Below are positions 27,574 to 39,215 of a stretch of 60,499 nt of DNA, one piece after another. The notes under the pieces were generated by a model that saw only the letters and a list, made by a program, of their open reading frames with translations, did no database searches and was not told where the DNA came from. The position numbers and the translations under genes were made by a program. Numbering within the stretch: the first letter of the stretch is position 1; each line of letters starts with the position of its first letter. The stretch comes from Gammaproteobacteria bacterium (GTDB lineage: Bacteria > Pseudomonadota > Gammaproteobacteria > S012-40). Location of the stretch: positions 1 to 60,499 of the forward strand of contig JALUUH010000032.1 in the NCBI GenBank assembly GCA_027021445.1, given 5' to 3'.

Positions 27574-28832
27574 TACTTGCGGATGTGGCCGTCACCCAAA
27601 ACAATAAACTTCTGGGATGTCAAACCTGCTAAACCCACCGGGCCACGAACGTGAAATTTGTCGGTACTTATACCAATTTCTGCACCTAAGCCATACTCGA
27701 AACCATCCGCATAACGCGTAGAGGTATTGACCATAACTGAACTCGAATCCACTTCAGTTAGAAATTTACGGGCCCGCGTATAATCTTCAGTGACTATCGA
27801 TTCAGTATGCAGCGAACTATGCTCATGAATATGATCAATCGCCGCATCAATATCTGCAACGACTCGAACTGAAAGAATCGGTGCAAGATATTCCTCATCC
27901 CAGTCGGCAGTTGTTGCGGCAATCGCAAAATTTAAAATACCACAGGTTATCGCACAGCCTCTTAACTCAACACCTTCTTGTTGATACATATTACCTAATG
28001 GCGGCAAAACCTTGTGTGCCAACCCTTGCGCAACCAGCAAGGTTTCCATCGTATTACACGTACCATAACGCTGAGTTTTTGCGTTAAATGCTATCGCTAT
28101 CGCTTTTTCAAGATCGGCCTTATCATCCAGGTAAACATGGCATACACCATGTAAATGTTTGATAACCGGCACCCTAGCCTCTTCGCTAATCCGCTCAATT
28201 AAACCTTTACCACCGCGAGGAATAATCACATCAACGTATTCCTTCATTTTCACTAACTCACCTACCGCTGCACGATCCGTTAATTCCAGAACTTGAACAA
28301 CATCACTGGACAAGCCTGCAGTACGCAAACCTTGTTTTATACACTCAGCAATCGCTTGGTTCGAATGAATCGCTTCAGAGCCACCACGCAAAATAGCCGC
28401 GTTCCCCGATTTTAAACAAAGCGCAGCAGCATCCGCAGTTACATTAGGCCGAGACTCATAAATAATGCCAATGACTCCCAGGGGCACACGCATTTTTCCA
28501 ACTTGAATACCCGAAGGCTGATAGTTTAAATCAGATATTTCCCCAACTGGGTCTGCGAGTGCTGCAATCTGGCGCACACCCTCAACCATCGCTGCAACAC
28601 GCTGCGGGTTTAGTTCAAGCCGATCCAATAACGCAGCATCCAATCCCTTTTCCATGCCGGTCTGCATATCTTTTAGGTTAGCCTCAAGAATGCTTTTTTC
28701 GTTTGCAGCCAGCGTATTTGCCATAGCCATCAAAGCGTCATTTTTACGCAAAGTGTTCGTACGTGATAATTCTCGCGCTGCCTTGCGCGCGCGAAAACCC
28801 AGATCATTCATGTATTTTTTAATATCTGTCAT
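27573..28832 (-). CDS. proA: Glutamate-5-semialdehyde dehydrogenase
   Basis: NADPH-dependent reduction of gamma-glutamyl phosphate in proline synthesis. 419 aa, with the catalytic Cys in [14 protein letters not shown] near residue 255, [17 protein letters not shown] near 128 and [20 protein letters not shown] near the C-terminus. Part of the run leuS-lptE-holA-proA-nadD-rsfS, all on the minus strand with almost no gaps; proB is elsewhere. Confidence 0.97.
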   Translation of the reverse strand: MTDIKKYMNDLGFRARKAARELSRTNTLRKNDALMAMANTLAANEKSILEANLKDMQTGMEKGLDAALLDRLELNPQRVAAMVEGVRQIAALADPVGEISDLNYQPSGIQVGKMRVPLGVIGIIYESRPNVTADAAALCLKSGNAAILRGGSEAIHSNQAIAECIKQGLRTAGLSSDVVQVLELTDRAAVGELVKMKEYVDVIIPRGGKGLIERISEEARVPVIKHLHGVCHVYLDDKADLEKAIAIAFNAKTQRYGTCNTMETLLVAQGLAHKVLPPLGNMYQQEGVELRGCAITCGILNFAIAATTADWDEEYLAPILSVRVVADIDAAIDHIHEHSSLHTESIVTEDYTRARKFLTEVDSSSVMVNTSTRYADGFEYGLGAEIGISTDKFHVRGPVGLAGLTSQKFIVLGDGHIRK

Positions 28833-28845
28833 TATTTTCTCTCAA

Positions 28846-29868
28846 TTAGATAGGCTCTCTCAATAAATGGGTTCCGCTTATGGCAAGACTGAGCTTCAAT
28901 AACTCATCCCATGCGTTGCCGTCAGCTAAGCCTTTATTTAATCTATCCAGTTTTGCCGCACGCTTCAGCAAGCCTTGCCATTGAATGACATTTAACTGCG
29001 CAAGTGCCTGCTTCATCATGGGTATTTTGGTTTTCCAAATTCGCTGTGATTGCATTAAATCACTAAGATTTTTTCCTTGCGCTTGACCGGTGGCAAGCTG
29101 GGTCAATACACGTATTTCTCGCACCAAACTCCACGCAATTAACGTTGGCTCTGTGCCTGACGACTGCAAATTGGCCAGTATACGCACAACTCGGTCTGAT
29201 TTACCTAATAATGCAGCATCAACTAAAGCAAAAACATCAAATTTCGCACTATCCGTCACTTGACCCATCACCACATGCTCATCAATCACTCCCTCCGACA
29301 GCAAAGCAAGCTTTTCAATTTCCTGTGCCGCAGATAACAAATTACCTTCCGCTCTTGCTGCTAATAAATGTGCTGCATCAGGTGTAATACTAAGACCTTT
29401 CCGGCGCACCCTATTAGAAACCCAACCCTGTAGCTGATTCTCTGCAATCGGCCACACTTGAATGTTTACGCCAATCCGCTCAAGCGCTTTAAACCATTTT
29501 GTTTTTTGCGTGGACGAATCCAGTTTATCTGCGGTGATTAATAAGACATTATCACTTGATGGCGAAGACAAATAACTTACCAATGCTTTCGATCCCGCAT
29601 CACCTAGCTTGGTTGACAATAAACGTAACTCAATAATTTTCTTTTCCGCAAACAATGACAATTCATTCGCTGCTTGATATAGGCCCTGCCAATCAAAAGA
29701 TTTTTCCACGTGCATAATTTCACGCCCCAAAAAACCCTGCTCTCTTCCTGCTAAACGAATTTTATCGACGCACTCTGATAACTGTAATGGTTCGTCACCA
29801 CTCACAATGTATGCAGGTGATAATGGTTGCTTTAAATGCGCGGCAAGCTGCTCAGGTTTTAATTTCAT
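28846..29868 (-). CDS. holA: DNA polymerase III delta subunit
   Basis: Clamp-loader subunit that opens the beta clamp. 340 aa, normal length. N-terminal AYIVSGDEPLQLSECVDKI and the AAHLLAARAEGNLLSAAQEIEKL stretch are characteristic. The start lies inside the 3' end of lptE (17-base overlap). Confidence 0.96.
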   Translation of the reverse strand: MKLKPEQLAAHLKQPLSPAYIVSGDEPLQLSECVDKIRLAGREQGFLGREIMHVEKSFDWQGLYQAANELSLFAEKKIIELRLLSTKLGDAGSKALVSYLSSPSSDNVLLITADKLDSSTQKTKWFKALERIGVNIQVWPIAENQLQGWVSNRVRRKGLSITPDAAHLLAARAEGNLLSAAQEIEKLALLSEGVIDEHVVMGQVTDSAKFDVFALVDAALLGKSDRVVRILANLQSSGTEPTLIAWSLVREIRVLTQLATGQAQGKNLSDLMQSQRIWKTKIPMMKQALAQLNVIQWQGLLKRAAKLDRLNKGLADGNAWDELLKLSLAISGTHLLREPI

Positions 29869-30358
29869 TTTTGGATATCACTGACATTAGTCGAAAAAAT
29901 CGTTCTACAAATTCATTGATCATAACAAGTTTCAGCGCTTCTTCTTCACGTGAAATGGCAAGCGCATTATTCACATCATTTAAATAGCTTCGTACAATCG
30001 TTATTTCAGCAGGCTGTTTAATCCGTTTCTTTTCAGCATTAAAGATTTCATATAAAACGCTATAACGTAGCTCGTATTCCTGAGCCTGTCCCATGCGATT
30101 CACCCTAATCACCTTTTTTTCCCAGTTTTCATTTAAAATAAGCAATTGGAACTCATCTTTTTTTTCAACGCTATAATCACCACTCAAATAGCTGAGGCTA
30201 TTAATGCGCTGAATAATCGGATGACCCGTTTGTACCCCAGTCACTATAATAGAAACAGGCATTTTTTCTTGATCCGAATCAAATCCACGCAGTTGAAAAC
30301 CACATGCAGTCAGGGAAATCATCAACAAACCTAATAAAAAGCTTCTTTTAAACAACAA
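29852..30358 (-). CDS. lptE: LPS-assembly lipoprotein LptE
   Basis: Outer-membrane lipoprotein plug of the LptD translocon that delivers lipopolysaccharide to the surface. 168 aa. The signal peptide ends [13 protein letters not shown]: lipobox Cys19 followed by the family's GFQLRG. SPVxYE-like elements are diverged but length and location between leuS and holA are standard. The start overlaps the leuS 3' end by 11 bases. Confidence 0.94.
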   Translation of the reverse strand: MLFKRSFLLGLLMISLTACGFQLRGFDSDQEKMPVSIIVTGVQTGHPIIQRINSLSYLSGDYSVEKKDEFQLLILNENWEKKVIRVNRMGQAQEYELRYSVLYEIFNAEKKRIKQPAEITIVRSYLNDVNNALAISREEEALKLVMINEFVERFFRLMSVISKNEIKT

Positions 30359-32798
30359 TATTTACCAATCGACCCGGCACTATAATGACCCGCCTTATTT
30401 TTTTGTCGGCAATACAGCGCAAAATATTTTCATCATTTAAGGCCATATTTTCTATACTTTGCTTATCCGCATTGGCGGCAACAGATAACTTAGAACGCAG
30501 CTTTCCATTCACCTGGATCACTAGTTCAATCGTATCGGAAACCAATGCCGACTCATCGACAACAGGCCACGGCTCATTTATTACTGCATTTTTATGACCC
30601 AGCGCAAACCACAAGGAATGGGTAATATGCGGCACGATAGGAGAAAGCAACAATACCGTACTGTTTAAGGACTCATGCCGCAGCGCACGACCTTGAGGCG
30701 ACAAATCATCAAACTTGCCTAGCGCATTCAGCAATTCCATAACAGCTGCGATTGCGGTATTAAACGTATGTCGCCGACCACAATCATCGGTTACTTTTGC
30801 AATCGTCTGATGGAGCAAACGTCGCAAGTCTTTTTGTGAGGAAGATAACGCCGCTTTGTCCAAGGCCACTACGCTGCCTTTACTCATATGCTCAGCAACA
30901 CTTTTCCACAACCGCTTGAGAAACCGTTGCGCTCCTTCAACACCTGCATCGGACCACTCCAAGGATTGCTCCGGCGGTGAAGCAAACATAATAAACAATC
31001 TCGCCGTATCTGCTCCGTATTGCTTAATGAGTCCCTGAGGATCTACGGTATTCCCTTTAGACTTGGACATTTTAACGCCGTCTTTTAATACCATGCCCTG
31101 GGTTAGCAAGTTTTTAAAAGGCTCATCGACCGTGATTAGACCAATGTCACGCATCAGCTTATTGAAAAAACGTGAATACAATAGATGCAAAATAGCATGC
31201 TCAATCCCCCCGACATATTGATCTACTGGCAACCAATAATCTGCACGTTCATCCAACATCGCTTGATCGTTATTCGCTGAAGCAAACCGTGCGTAATACC
31301 AGGAAGACTCCATAAACGTATCAAAGGTATCTGTTTCACGCTCCGCTTCCCCAGCACATTTTGGGCACTGGGTTTGGTAAAATTCAGGCATTCTTTTGAT
31401 CGGTGAACCAATACCATCAAATTCAATATCCGTTGGCAACACGACGGGTAAATCTTTTTCAGGAACGCCAACAACACCACAGCGTTGGCAATTAATAACG
31501 GGAATAGGCGCACCCCAGTAACGCTGGCGAGAAACACCCCAGTCTCGTAAACGATAATTTGTACGCTTCTGGCCTTTGCTTTTACGGGTCAAATAAGCCG
31601 CAATTTCCTCAAAAGCCTGCGCAGAGTTCAGCCCATTAAAATCACCAGAATGAACTAACTCCCCTTTTCCTGTATAGGCGGACTGGCTTAAGTCATATTC
31701 AATATCACCACTAGGTTTAATAACTTGCTTGAGAGCCAAATCATATTTTTTAGCAAACTCCCAATCACGCTGATCATGCGCAGGTACTGACATCACAGCG
31801 CCTTCTCCATAAGCCATTACTACAAAATTGGCGATATAAATGGGAATCTCTTCATGAGTAATAGGGTGAATCGCGTTCAAACCAAGCGCAAAGCCTTTTT
31901 TCTCCATGGTTTCCATTGCAGCTTCGGCCGTTTCCATGGCCTTACACTCTTCAATGAAAGCAGACAATGCCATGTTATTTTTTGCCGCTGCGAGGGCGAG
32001 GGGGTGCTCAGGTGCAATCGCGAGATAAGTAACACCTAACAAGGTATCTGGACGTGTTGTATAAATCTTAAGTGAGTCATTACTTCCGGTGACATTAAAT
32101 TCGATTTCCAGCCCCTCCGAACGACCTATCCAATTTTTCTGCATCGTCCGTACACGTTCAGGCCAGCCTTTTAATTGATCAATCTCATCCAGTAACTCAT
32201 CCGCATATTGGGTAATACGAAAAAACCATTGCGCTATTTCCTTACGCACAACTTGGCTATCACAACGCCAACAACAGCCATCAATGACTTGCTCATTAGC
32301 CAATACGGTTAAGTCATGTGGACACCAATTGACCGCCGCTGTTTTTTTGTAAACCAGGCCTTTTTCCAATAGCTTGGTAAATAACCACTGCTCCCAACGA
32401 TAGTAATCAGGGTCACAAGTCGCGAACTCCCTATTCCAGTCGTAGGCAAAACCCAGTCTTTGTAATTGCTCACGCATATAATCAACATTTGACTGTGTCC
32501 ACTTAGCAGGGGGAACATTGTTTTTTATCGCTGCATTTTCGGCCGGTAAGCCAAAGGCATCCCAGCCCATAGGCTGAAGCACGTTTCTACCTTGCATGCG
32601 CTGATAGCGACTAATCACATCCCCAATCGTGTAATTTCGCACATGGCCCATATGTAAGCGCCCACTAGGATAGGGAAACATAGCCAGACAATAATATTTT
32701 TCTTTGGCGGGGTCTTCTGTAACCGCAAAACACTGATGTTCGCGCCAATAAGATTGCGCTTCTTTTTCTACTACTTCTGGCTGATATAGCGATTCCAT
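30348..32798 (-). CDS. leuS: Leucyl-tRNA synthetase
   Basis: Class I aminoacyl-tRNA synthetase charging tRNA-Leu, with editing domain. 816 aa. HIGH-type [15 protein letters not shown] at residues about 43-57, the CP1 editing domain with [20 protein letters not shown], zinc-like [15 protein letters not shown], and [12 protein letters not shown] near 575. First gene of the six-gene run to rsfS and divergent from the YbeL-like gene. No T-box or leader peptide seen upstream. Confidence 0.98.
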   Translation of the reverse strand: MESLYQPEVVEKEAQSYWREHQCFAVTEDPAKEKYYCLAMFPYPSGRLHMGHVRNYTIGDVISRYQRMQGRNVLQPMGWDAFGLPAENAAIKNNVPPAKWTQSNVDYMREQLQRLGFAYDWNREFATCDPDYYRWEQWLFTKLLEKGLVYKKTAAVNWCPHDLTVLANEQVIDGCCWRCDSQVVRKEIAQWFFRITQYADELLDEIDQLKGWPERVRTMQKNWIGRSEGLEIEFNVTGSNDSLKIYTTRPDTLLGVTYLAIAPEHPLALAAAKNNMALSAFIEECKAMETAEAAMETMEKKGFALGLNAIHPITHEEIPIYIANFVVMAYGEGAVMSVPAHDQRDWEFAKKYDLALKQVIKPSGDIEYDLSQSAYTGKGELVHSGDFNGLNSAQAFEEIAAYLTRKSKGQKRTNYRLRDWGVSRQRYWGAPIPVINCQRCGVVGVPEKDLPVVLPTDIEFDGIGSPIKRMPEFYQTQCPKCAGEAERETDTFDTFMESSWYYARFASANNDQAMLDERADYWLPVDQYVGGIEHAILHLLYSRFFNKLMRDIGLITVDEPFKNLLTQGMVLKDGVKMSKSKGNTVDPQGLIKQYGADTARLFIMFASPPEQSLEWSDAGVEGAQRFLKRLWKSVAEHMSKGSVVALDKAALSSSQKDLRRLLHQTIAKVTDDCGRRHTFNTAIAAVMELLNALGKFDDLSPQGRALRHESLNSTVLLLSPIVPHITHSLWFALGHKNAVINEPWPVVDESALVSDTIELVIQVNGKLRSKLSVAANADKQSIENMALNDENILRCIADKKIRRVIIVPGRLVNIVV

Positions 32799-32908
32799 TG
32801 TTAACCTTGGGTCTGCTTACGTTTGCGCGTATTATAAAGAAATAGGCCACACAAAAGAACGTGTTTGTCACAAACCGAGCTCCAAGCATAGGTATAGGAG
32901 ATAATAAA

Positions 32909-33412
32909 ATGGACACCAAAGAGAAAATAGCCAAGGCATACCACCAATATCTGTTTTATACACGGGATTTTTTGCATGACTCCAAGGAGGAAATCAAACC
33001 CAGCATCAAAAAAGCTCTGGACTATGCATCGGAGAAAACAGCGGATCTTGGGGAAATCACCAAAGAAGAGACCAAAATTTTAAGCACCTACGTGAGTCGA
33101 GATATTAAAGATGCCGCAGAATTTATTGCCGAAGGCGAACGCTCCATTGCGGATTGGCTTAGAACTGACCTAATGTATATCGAAGATCAGTTTCTCGAAT
33201 TATTTTCTGATGTAGTTACCGATATGGGTGCGGAACTTAAAGATATGGCCGGTTATGCCAATGCACATAGAGAATGGCATACCGGAGAAATTAATGGCTT
33301 AGGAACACTGGAATGCAAAGCCTGTGGGGAAAAAATCCACTTTAAGCAGCCTGGGCGCATTCCACCATGCCCTATATGTAATAAAAGCATATTTGTCAGA
33401 GAGTCCGTCTAG
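32909..33412 (+). CDS. YbeL-type zinc-ribbon protein (DUF1451)
   Basis: 167-aa cytoplasmic protein: long helical, acidic N-terminal part (about residues 1-115), then LGTLECKACGEKIHF and PPCPICNKSIF, two CxxC knuckles of a zinc ribbon. YbeL of E. coli has the same layout and is also divergent from leuS, so synteny supports the assignment. The ATG at 32909 has a GGAG site 8 bases upstream. Function unknown. Confidence 0.9.
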   Translation: MDTKEKIAKAYHQYLFYTRDFLHDSKEEIKPSIKKALDYASEKTADLGEITKEETKILSTYVSRDIKDAAEFIAEGERSIADWLRTDLMYIEDQFLELFSDVVTDMGAELKDMAGYANAHREWHTGEINGLGTLECKACGEKIHFKQPGRIPPCPICNKSIFVRESV

Positions 33413-33424
33413 ACTTAACGATGA

Positions 33425-33561
33425 CTAGGAGTCTGTCTGAGAACAGACTGACCTACTGCGAATAAACCTGATTGCTCTTTTGACCATGGATGGTCTTATG
33501 CAGTAAAGCACAGGAATGTGCGAGAGCGTGCGTGACGATCGCTGTTCTCAGACAGCCCCTA
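33425..33561. repeat. Palindromic repeat family B, long copy 3 (supplies trpE stop)
   Basis: About 137 bp with inverted ends: ctaggagtctgtctgagaac at 33425 and ctgttctcagacagcccc ending in cta at 33559-33561. The inside shares agactgacctactgcgaata with copies at 26504 and 48673. The terminal cta read on the minus strand is the TAG of trpE. The interior has no gene. Confidence 0.82.
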
Positions 33562-35040
33562 ATTTTCATCCAAGCCTTCTGCCGCTAAGGAAGCTGCGCG
33601 GAAAACCGCACGCCCTTTATTCATTGTTTCATCCCATTCATTCCGTGGAATTGAATCATAAACAATGCCCGCACCCGCCTGAAGATAAAGTGTTTGGTTT
33701 TTAATAACCGCCGTCCTAATAGCTATTGCGGTATCCATATTGCCATTCCAGCCAATATAGCCCACAGCACCAGAATACACACCGCGCTTCACCGGCTCTA
33801 ACTCATCTATAATTTCCATGGCACGAACTTTCGACGCGCCTGACACGGTTCCAGCGGGGAAAGTGGCGCGCAAAACGTCCATTGCCGACATGCCCTCAGC
33901 TAACTCACCAATTACATTTGAAACAATATGCATCACATGCGAATAACGCTCGACGAACATCTTATCCGTCAGCTTTACACTGCCGATTTTTGATACCCGA
34001 CCCGCATCGTTACGACCCAAATCTATCAGCATTAAATGTTCGGCAAGTTCTTTTGGGTCAGCCAGTAAGTCCTTTTCTAGGGCTTTATCTTCCTCATCGT
34101 TTGCACCACGAGGCCGAGTACCCGCAATCGGTCGCACCGTTACTTCAGCACCTTCCAGGCGAACCAGTATTTCGGGGGATGAACCCACAATTTGAAAATC
34201 ACCCATATCCATAAAATACATATAAGGAGAGGGATTCAAACTTCTTAATGCACGATATAAATCTATAGGATCGGTATCAAAGGGTACTGAAAGCCGCTGT
34301 GACAGAACGACTTGCATTACATCGCCTTCGACAATATAGTTTTTTATCTTACGCACCGCATCCTCGAACCCTTCCTGGGTAAAACCAGAAACAAAATCGG
34401 CTTCAGATATCGGTGGCGCTGCTTTTACAGATAACGGAAGGTGAATGGGACGTTTTATTTGTGCCTCAATGGAAGCTAATCGAGACAAGCCAAAATCATA
34501 GGCATCATTAATAGCAGGGTCAACATATACGATAATGAAAAGCTTTCCTTTTAGGTTATCAAAAACAATAACCTCTTCAGAAACCAGCAGACAAATATCA
34601 GGATTTCCCAGCGGGTCTAGTGCCTTGGACTCTCCAAGCTTAGGCTCGATATAGCGCACTGTGTCATAACCAAAGTATCCAACCAACCCTCCAGAGAACC
34701 GCGGAAAGCCTTCTATTTCAGGTGCTTTATAACGCGCCTGATATTGCTCTATATATTCTAAAGGATCATCAACAGTTAGAACTTTGGTCGGTGAGTCATT
34801 GACTAATTCAGTGATTTTTTTCGCATACACCTCTAAACGTGAGGAGCAAGGCAAGCCGATAATGGAGTAACGCCCCCACTTTTCTCCACCTTGAACAGAC
34901 TCAAATAAGTAAGAATAAGGGCCAGCCGCAACTTTGAAATAAATGCTTAATGGCGTATCTAAATCCACCCTCACTTCGCGTAAAACAGGAATTCGATTAA
35001 AGCCCTGTTTGGCATATTCACTAAATTTTTCTTTATTCAT
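33559..35040 (-). CDS. trpE: Anthranilate synthase component I
   Basis: Chorismate-using large subunit of anthranilate synthase. 493 aa from the ATG at 35040. Near the N-terminus [16 protein letters not shown] contains the ES-type Trp feedback site; the catalytic part has [29 protein letters not shown] and [20 protein letters not shown]. trpG is not adjacent. The stop codon lies in a family B repeat. The 139-base leader upstream encodes only a 14-codon frame with one Trp codon, not a convincing attenuator. Confidence 0.97.
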   Translation of the reverse strand: MNKEKFSEYAKQGFNRIPVLREVRVDLDTPLSIYFKVAAGPYSYLFESVQGGEKWGRYSIIGLPCSSRLEVYAKKITELVNDSPTKVLTVDDPLEYIEQYQARYKAPEIEGFPRFSGGLVGYFGYDTVRYIEPKLGESKALDPLGNPDICLLVSEEVIVFDNLKGKLFIIVYVDPAINDAYDFGLSRLASIEAQIKRPIHLPLSVKAAPPISEADFVSGFTQEGFEDAVRKIKNYIVEGDVMQVVLSQRLSVPFDTDPIDLYRALRSLNPSPYMYFMDMGDFQIVGSSPEILVRLEGAEVTVRPIAGTRPRGANDEEDKALEKDLLADPKELAEHLMLIDLGRNDAGRVSKIGSVKLTDKMFVERYSHVMHIVSNVIGELAEGMSAMDVLRATFPAGTVSGASKVRAMEIIDELEPVKRGVYSGAVGYIGWNGNMDTAIAIRTAVIKNQTLYLQAGAGIVYDSIPRNEWDETMNKGRAVFRAASLAAEGLDEN

Positions 35041-35188
35041 ATTGATCACTTTACATTAACGGAAAAACCTAAACTGAGTTACATCTGAAGATCTTTGCAG
35101 GAAAACTATTTTTTGTACAAAGACCTCATCTTGCAATCAGCTTCGCCAAGTCACGCGCATTTTTTCCATTAAATTGATCATAAAACAC

Positions 35189-35860
35189 TTATTTACAAAA
35201 CAAAGGGTCGATTTCCGAGAAACTATCCACCACGGCATCAGGACTTGCTGCTCTAATATCGACACCATGATTATAACCATAACTAACGGCCACCACAGCA
35301 AAACCCGCATTTCGTGCCGCTTCAACATCATGCATGGAATCCCCAATCATTAATGACTCATTAGGATTCACCGCAAAAAACTTTGCAGCGTGCAATAACG
35401 GTTCCGGGCGCGGTTTCTTATACTGCAAAGTATCACCACTCACGACCGTACCGAAGAATTCAAGAATTCCCAGAGCAGCAAGTAAAGGCAAAGTAAAGCT
35501 TTCTGCTTTATTGGTTACACAAGCCAACAAAAAACCTGCAGACCTAAGCTGCTCCAACCCAAGTTTTACGCCTGGAAAGAGCCGACTATACTTTCCATTT
35601 GCCTCGGTATAGTGTTTAAAAAAAATAGGGTAAGCTTTAGCAAACAAGTCTTCATCAGGCTCAGCATGTAAATCATCGGTTAACATCCGCTTCACCAAAC
35701 GCTCAACACCATTGCCAACCCAGTTTCGAACCTTATCTTCACCATGTACCTTAAGGCCAAGATCTATCATGGTCTTATCAACGGCAACGGCCAAATCGGG
35801 AACAGAATCTACTAAGGTTCCATCTAAATCGATTAATACCAGTTTAGGTTTTTTTATCAT
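35189..35860 (-). CDS. gph: Phosphoglycolate phosphatase
   Basis: HAD-superfamily phosphatase removing 2-phosphoglycolate formed during DNA repair or by RuBisCO. 223 aa from the ATG at 35860, with LIDLDGTLVDSVPDLA (nucleophile Asp), VTNKAE and the MIGDSMHDVEAARNAG motif. It begins 5 bases after the stop of the upstream porin gene with little ribosome site of its own, so it is probably translated from the porin transcript. gph-trpE linkage is common in gammaproteobacteria. Confidence 0.94.
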   Translation of the reverse strand: MIKKPKLVLIDLDGTLVDSVPDLAVAVDKTMIDLGLKVHGEDKVRNWVGNGVERLVKRMLTDDLHAEPDEDLFAKAYPIFFKHYTEANGKYSRLFPGVKLGLEQLRSAGFLLACVTNKAESFTLPLLAALGILEFFGTVVSGDTLQYKKPRPEPLLHAAKFFAVNPNESLMIGDSMHDVEAARNAGFAVVAVSYGYNHGVDIRAASPDAVVDSFSEIDPLFCK

Positions 35861-35865
35861 TACAA

Positions 35866-36861
35866 TTAAAATTTTTGCTTTAAACCTATCAACCATGCTG
35901 ATTCATTAGCAAGAACATCTTCCCCTGGCATGGCTAATCCCCCGCCCACATAGACCGTCGTTTTTTTAGCAAGCTTTTGCAGTAATGCAGCGCCAAATGA
36001 CAAGTCATTATCTCCATCATCATCCACTGTATAACCTCCAGTTACCGCAATGGTTAACATTCCCATCGTATAAGAAGCAGCCGTAAAAACTTTTTTGTCG
36101 TTATTAATGGCTTCACCCGTCTCAAACTGGCCGCTCAAACCCACTGAACCCATGCCAATACGGCCACCTAATTTGTACGCTGATTGATTGCTATTATCCG
36201 TCACATTGTAATTAGACACCGTTGCAGCAAACACATCAGCCGAACCCAGATTTAAGGTCACGCCACCGCCATAATTCGGGTTTTCGCCATTGGTTTGATA
36301 ATGAAAATTAATTTTAGCGACACCTGATATTTTGGGTGTATCGTAGCTAATGGTACCTGTGCTCCGCCCTTTGCCAATGCCTTGCCCCGAATGCAATCCA
36401 GACATGGTATTTAACATACCCCTACCTTCTAAAGCCGTTGTAAACATCGGATCTATCATCTTGCCCGTTGACTTATAAAGTGTAGACATTGTGCCAACTC
36501 GCACTTGCCCTATGCCAGACTTTATCCCAACCCAAGTATCTCTTTGATACACCGCGCCAGGAGAATATGCAGCTGGCTCGGCACTTGAGCCATCGGCTGC
36601 AACCAAGTACTTATCGGTATTTAAACCTAACTCCATTTTGTAATTTACTTTCACCGGACCAGTATCAACACCACCTTTTGCACCTAAGGCCGTCCCTTTA
36701 CTATAGCCACTATTAACATCCAAACTTGAATCCTTGCCTACCTTTTCCACCGCAACATGGACAAGCCCATATACTTTTACCATCTCTGGTTTGGCATAAA
36801 CGCTGGTTAACGGGGCGATTGACACAGCAATAACAGCGAAAGTTATCAGGCTTTTATTCAT
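35866..36861 (-). CDS. Porin-like outer-membrane protein
   Basis: 331-aa general porin-type barrel: signal peptide cleaved near VYA-KPEM, N-terminal first strand VKVYGLVHVAVEKVG, DTWVGIKSGIGQVRVG in the usual strand 5-6 region, and a C-terminal Phe (LIGLKQKF) recognised by BamA. The Gly/Lys-rich loops and pairs of aromatic residues fit a 16-strand porin, though sequence identity to named porins cannot be judged. A second porin lies directly upstream in the same direction, perhaps by old duplication. Confidence 0.85.
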   Translation of the reverse strand: MNKSLITFAVIAVSIAPLTSVYAKPEMVKVYGLVHVAVEKVGKDSSLDVNSGYSKGTALGAKGGVDTGPVKVNYKMELGLNTDKYLVAADGSSAEPAAYSPGAVYQRDTWVGIKSGIGQVRVGTMSTLYKSTGKMIDPMFTTALEGRGMLNTMSGLHSGQGIGKGRSTGTISYDTPKISGVAKINFHYQTNGENPNYGGGVTLNLGSADVFAATVSNYNVTDNSNQSAYKLGGRIGMGSVGLSGQFETGEAINNDKKVFTAASYTMGMLTIAVTGGYTVDDDGDNDLSFGAALLQKLAKKTTVYVGGGLAMPGEDVLANESAWLIGLKQKF

Positions 36862-36926
36862 TATCTTTCCTCACAATAATTCTTCATAAATATTTCATGG
36901 CAGCATTCTAACCGCTCAGCGCACAT

Positions 36927-36957
36927 AAAAAAAGGAGAGCATTATGCTCTCCTTTTG
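36927..36957 (-). terminator. Rho-independent terminator of the upstream porin
   Basis: ggagagcat-ta-atgctctcc: a 9-bp perfect stem; on the minus strand it is followed by a run of seven T. It lies 55 bases beyond the porin stop at 37012, so it should isolate that gene from the next porin. Confidence 0.88.
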
Positions 36958-37011
36958 TTCGCATGTAGCAAAATTTACATTCTTATACAAGCATACCTTT
37001 AACGCTCTTTG

Positions 37012-38073
37012 TTAGAATGCATGGATAAGACCTAAAGCAATCAACATTTGGTCTTTGCCCTTAGCCGGCCCATCAATACGTCCACCCGTATCATAACCCG
37101 CCGAAGTGGCGTCAAACTTCGCGTTCTTTCCATTCATCGTCATCGTGTAAGTCACATAAGCCTTGGTCATTTTACCCAGCTTTTGATCCACACCTAGCGC
37201 TATTAGGGAACCGTCAGAATCAGCCTCTAAATCAGTATCGCCCGTTGCAAGATATTGTGTTTTAAGAGTTGTACCACCCATTTTATACGCCGCACCAGCC
37301 CCAAAAGAGGTACGCGTTTCATCAGCTACACCCGCTTGATCCGAAATTTGTTGAACAAATCCACCGACACTTATCGCACCCATGGAATATTTTGCCGCAG
37401 CACGAAGACCCGTTTCGTTTTCCGGTGCCGTATTATGCACTTCATAAGCAACACTTGCGAACAAGCTTTTACCCATTTTATAGACTAGGGCCGTACTTGC
37501 TAACGGAACCGCCTCACCATTTCCAGGTTCAGCTTGCGCATAAATAGACGCGCCAGAAAAACTGGGGGATTTGTATAAAAAGCCGTTGCCGCGCTCATCC
37601 CAACCCCTGCTGGTGGGAGTATGATTGGTTTTAGATTTAACTTTAAGCTTAACCAGTGTTCGCGAATCACCAGGCTGCTCTTTAAAAAAATCAACTTTAC
37701 TTCTTGCATCTTTAAAAGGCGTATCATAACGACCGGCCAACAAGGTACCAAAACCGCCACTCAGCGCTACATAGGTATTACGATAACCCCATCTTCCGCC
37801 CTCACCTGCTGCATTTTGCCCAAAATAAATAGCATTCTCAATTTGCCACGAGGCCTTAAGCCCCGCCTTTAAATCCTTACCGCCTTTTATCCCGATACGT
37901 GATGAACTCGTTGCTAAATAGATAGAATCTGCCGCATCTACGTCATCATCATTGTCAACATAAGCTGCAGATACATTAAACTTTCCATAAAGCTCAGCTT
38001 CATCAACCGCTTGTGCAGCAAATGGTAAGGCTATTGCGCTCAAAACCGCGACAGCTGTCAGACTTTTTTTCAT
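37012..38073 (-). CDS. Porin (Gram-negative porin family)
   Basis: 353-aa porin with signal peptide (ALPFAAQA-VDEA), first strand AELYGKFNVSAAYV, SSRIGIKGGKDLKAGLKASWQIE and GFGTLLAGRYDTPFKDA, all classic porin-family motifs, and terminal LGLIHAF. A strong GAGGAGAG ribosome site precedes the ATG and a strong terminator follows, fitting a highly expressed outer-membrane protein. Confidence 0.93.
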   Translation of the reverse strand: MKKSLTAVAVLSAIALPFAAQAVDEAELYGKFNVSAAYVDNDDDVDAADSIYLATSSSRIGIKGGKDLKAGLKASWQIENAIYFGQNAAGEGGRWGYRNTYVALSGGFGTLLAGRYDTPFKDARSKVDFFKEQPGDSRTLVKLKVKSKTNHTPTSRGWDERGNGFLYKSPSFSGASIYAQAEPGNGEAVPLASTALVYKMGKSLFASVAYEVHNTAPENETGLRAAAKYSMGAISVGGFVQQISDQAGVADETRTSFGAGAAYKMGGTTLKTQYLATGDTDLEADSDGSLIALGVDQKLGKMTKAYVTYTMTMNGKNAKFDATSAGYDTGGRIDGPAKGKDQMLIALGLIHAF

Positions 38074-38383
38074 TCCCTCTCTCCTCAGAGTTTTTCTTTT
38101 ATATCTTGACCGGACCTGTTAGCGCTTGAATTTCATAAAACGCAAACACAATAGATTCTACCAAGATCAAGCATTCGTACTTTAAATTAACAAGCCAAAT
38201 GTACCAGCTTTAACACTAAAGGCAAGTTACAATAATGTGACACCTAAAAAATAACCCTATAAATATTAACAACTTTCAATCTAAAAAAAGAAATGACATG
38301 TAGAAAAAACAAGGAAGGAAAAAAGAAGTAGATAAAGACTCTATAGGAACTTGTCCGAGAGTCTTATCAAATGAAGAAAGTTA
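38074..38383. other. Gap between porin promoter and rpsI 3' end
   Basis: Must hold the porin promoter (minus strand). A partial family B repeat lies at 38342-38368. No other feature recognised; the part around 38270-38335 is purine-rich. Confidence 0.4.
38342..38368. repeat. Palindromic repeat family B, partial copy 4
   Basis: taggaacttgtccgagag matches the left arm of copy 1 (taagagcttgtccgagaa). The opposite arm is missing. It ends 16 bases before the rpsI stop. Confidence 0.6.
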
Positions 38384-38776
38384 TTAACGCTTAGAGAATT
38401 GAGTAGCACGACGTGCTTTATGTAAGCCCACTTTTTTACGCTCAACTTCACGCGAATCACGAGTAACATAACCTGCTTTTCGAAGTAACGGACGCAAGCT
38501 TTCATCATAATCCATTAGCGCACGCGTAATACCATGCCGAATTGCACCAGCCTGACCCGAAATACCACCACCTCTAACGGTGATATGAAAATCAAACTTA
38601 TCAAGCATTTCAACACGCTCTAAAGGTTGACGAACAATCATGCGTGCCGTTTCCCGACCAAAGTATTGATCCAATGAACGTTTATTGATAACGATCTCGC
38701 CTTTACCCGGCGTCATAAAAACTCTAGCAGTAGAGCTTTTGCGGCGACCAGTTCCATAATTTTGCTGTTGAGCCAT
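38384..38776 (-). CDS. rpsI: Ribosomal protein uS9 (S9)
   Basis: 130 aa, standard. N-terminal [14 protein letters not shown] and the C-terminal basic tail ending RRATQFSKR, which reaches the tRNA in the P site. Downstream of rplM by 10 bases, the universal pair. Confidence 0.99.
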   Translation of the reverse strand: MAQQQNYGTGRRKSSTARVFMTPGKGEIVINKRSLDQYFGRETARMIVRQPLERVEMLDKFDFHITVRGGGISGQAGAIRHGITRALMDYDESLRPLLRKAGYVTRDSREVERKKVGLHKARRATQFSKR

Positions 38777-38786
38777 AATCTTACTC

Positions 38787-39215
38787 TTATATCTCTAAGG
38801 TTTTAGGTTGTTGTGCAGCGTGCATATGCTCTGAACCCGCATAGACTTTAAGCTTACGATACATTGCACGACCCAATGGGTTCTTCGGCAACATACCCTT
38901 TACTGCACTTTCTATAATTTTTTGAGGTGCTTGACCACGTACTTTATCAAGCGAAGTAGACTTAAGCCCACCCGGATATAAAGTATGTCGGTGATAAATC
39001 TTGTCAGATTCTTTCTTGCCCGTTACCTGCACTTTTTCTGCATTGACAATAACGATGTAATCACCCGTATCTACGTGAGGCGTATATTCGGCCTTATGCT
39101 TGCCGCGCAGTCGTGAAGCAACTTCGCTCGCCAGTCTTCCCAGAGTTTTCCCCGTCGCATCAACGACATACCAATCTCGTTTAACGGTCTCTGTTTTTGC
39201 ACTGAAGGTTTTCAT
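38787..39215 (-). CDS. rplM: Ribosomal protein uL13 (L13)
   Basis: 142 aa, standard. [20 protein letters not shown] at the N-terminus, [12 protein letters not shown] and [20 protein letters not shown]. First gene of the rplM-rpsI operon; petABC, often next in gammaproteobacteria, is not there. Confidence 0.99.
   Translation of the reverse strand: MKTFSAKTETVKRDWYVVDATGKTLGRLASEVASRLRGKHKAEYTPHVDTGDYIVIVNAEKVQVTGKKESDKIYHRHTLYPGGLKSTSLDKVRGQAPQKIIESAVKGMLPKNPLGRAMYRKLKVYAGSEHMHAAQQPKTLEI

Noticed and set aside
32799-32908. T-box or leucine leader before leuS
   Set aside because: The gap is short and shared with a divergent gene; no such elements visible.
35050-35188. trp leader peptide and attenuator
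   Set aside because: The only small frame has a single Trp codon, and I see no alternative terminator/antiterminator hairpins.
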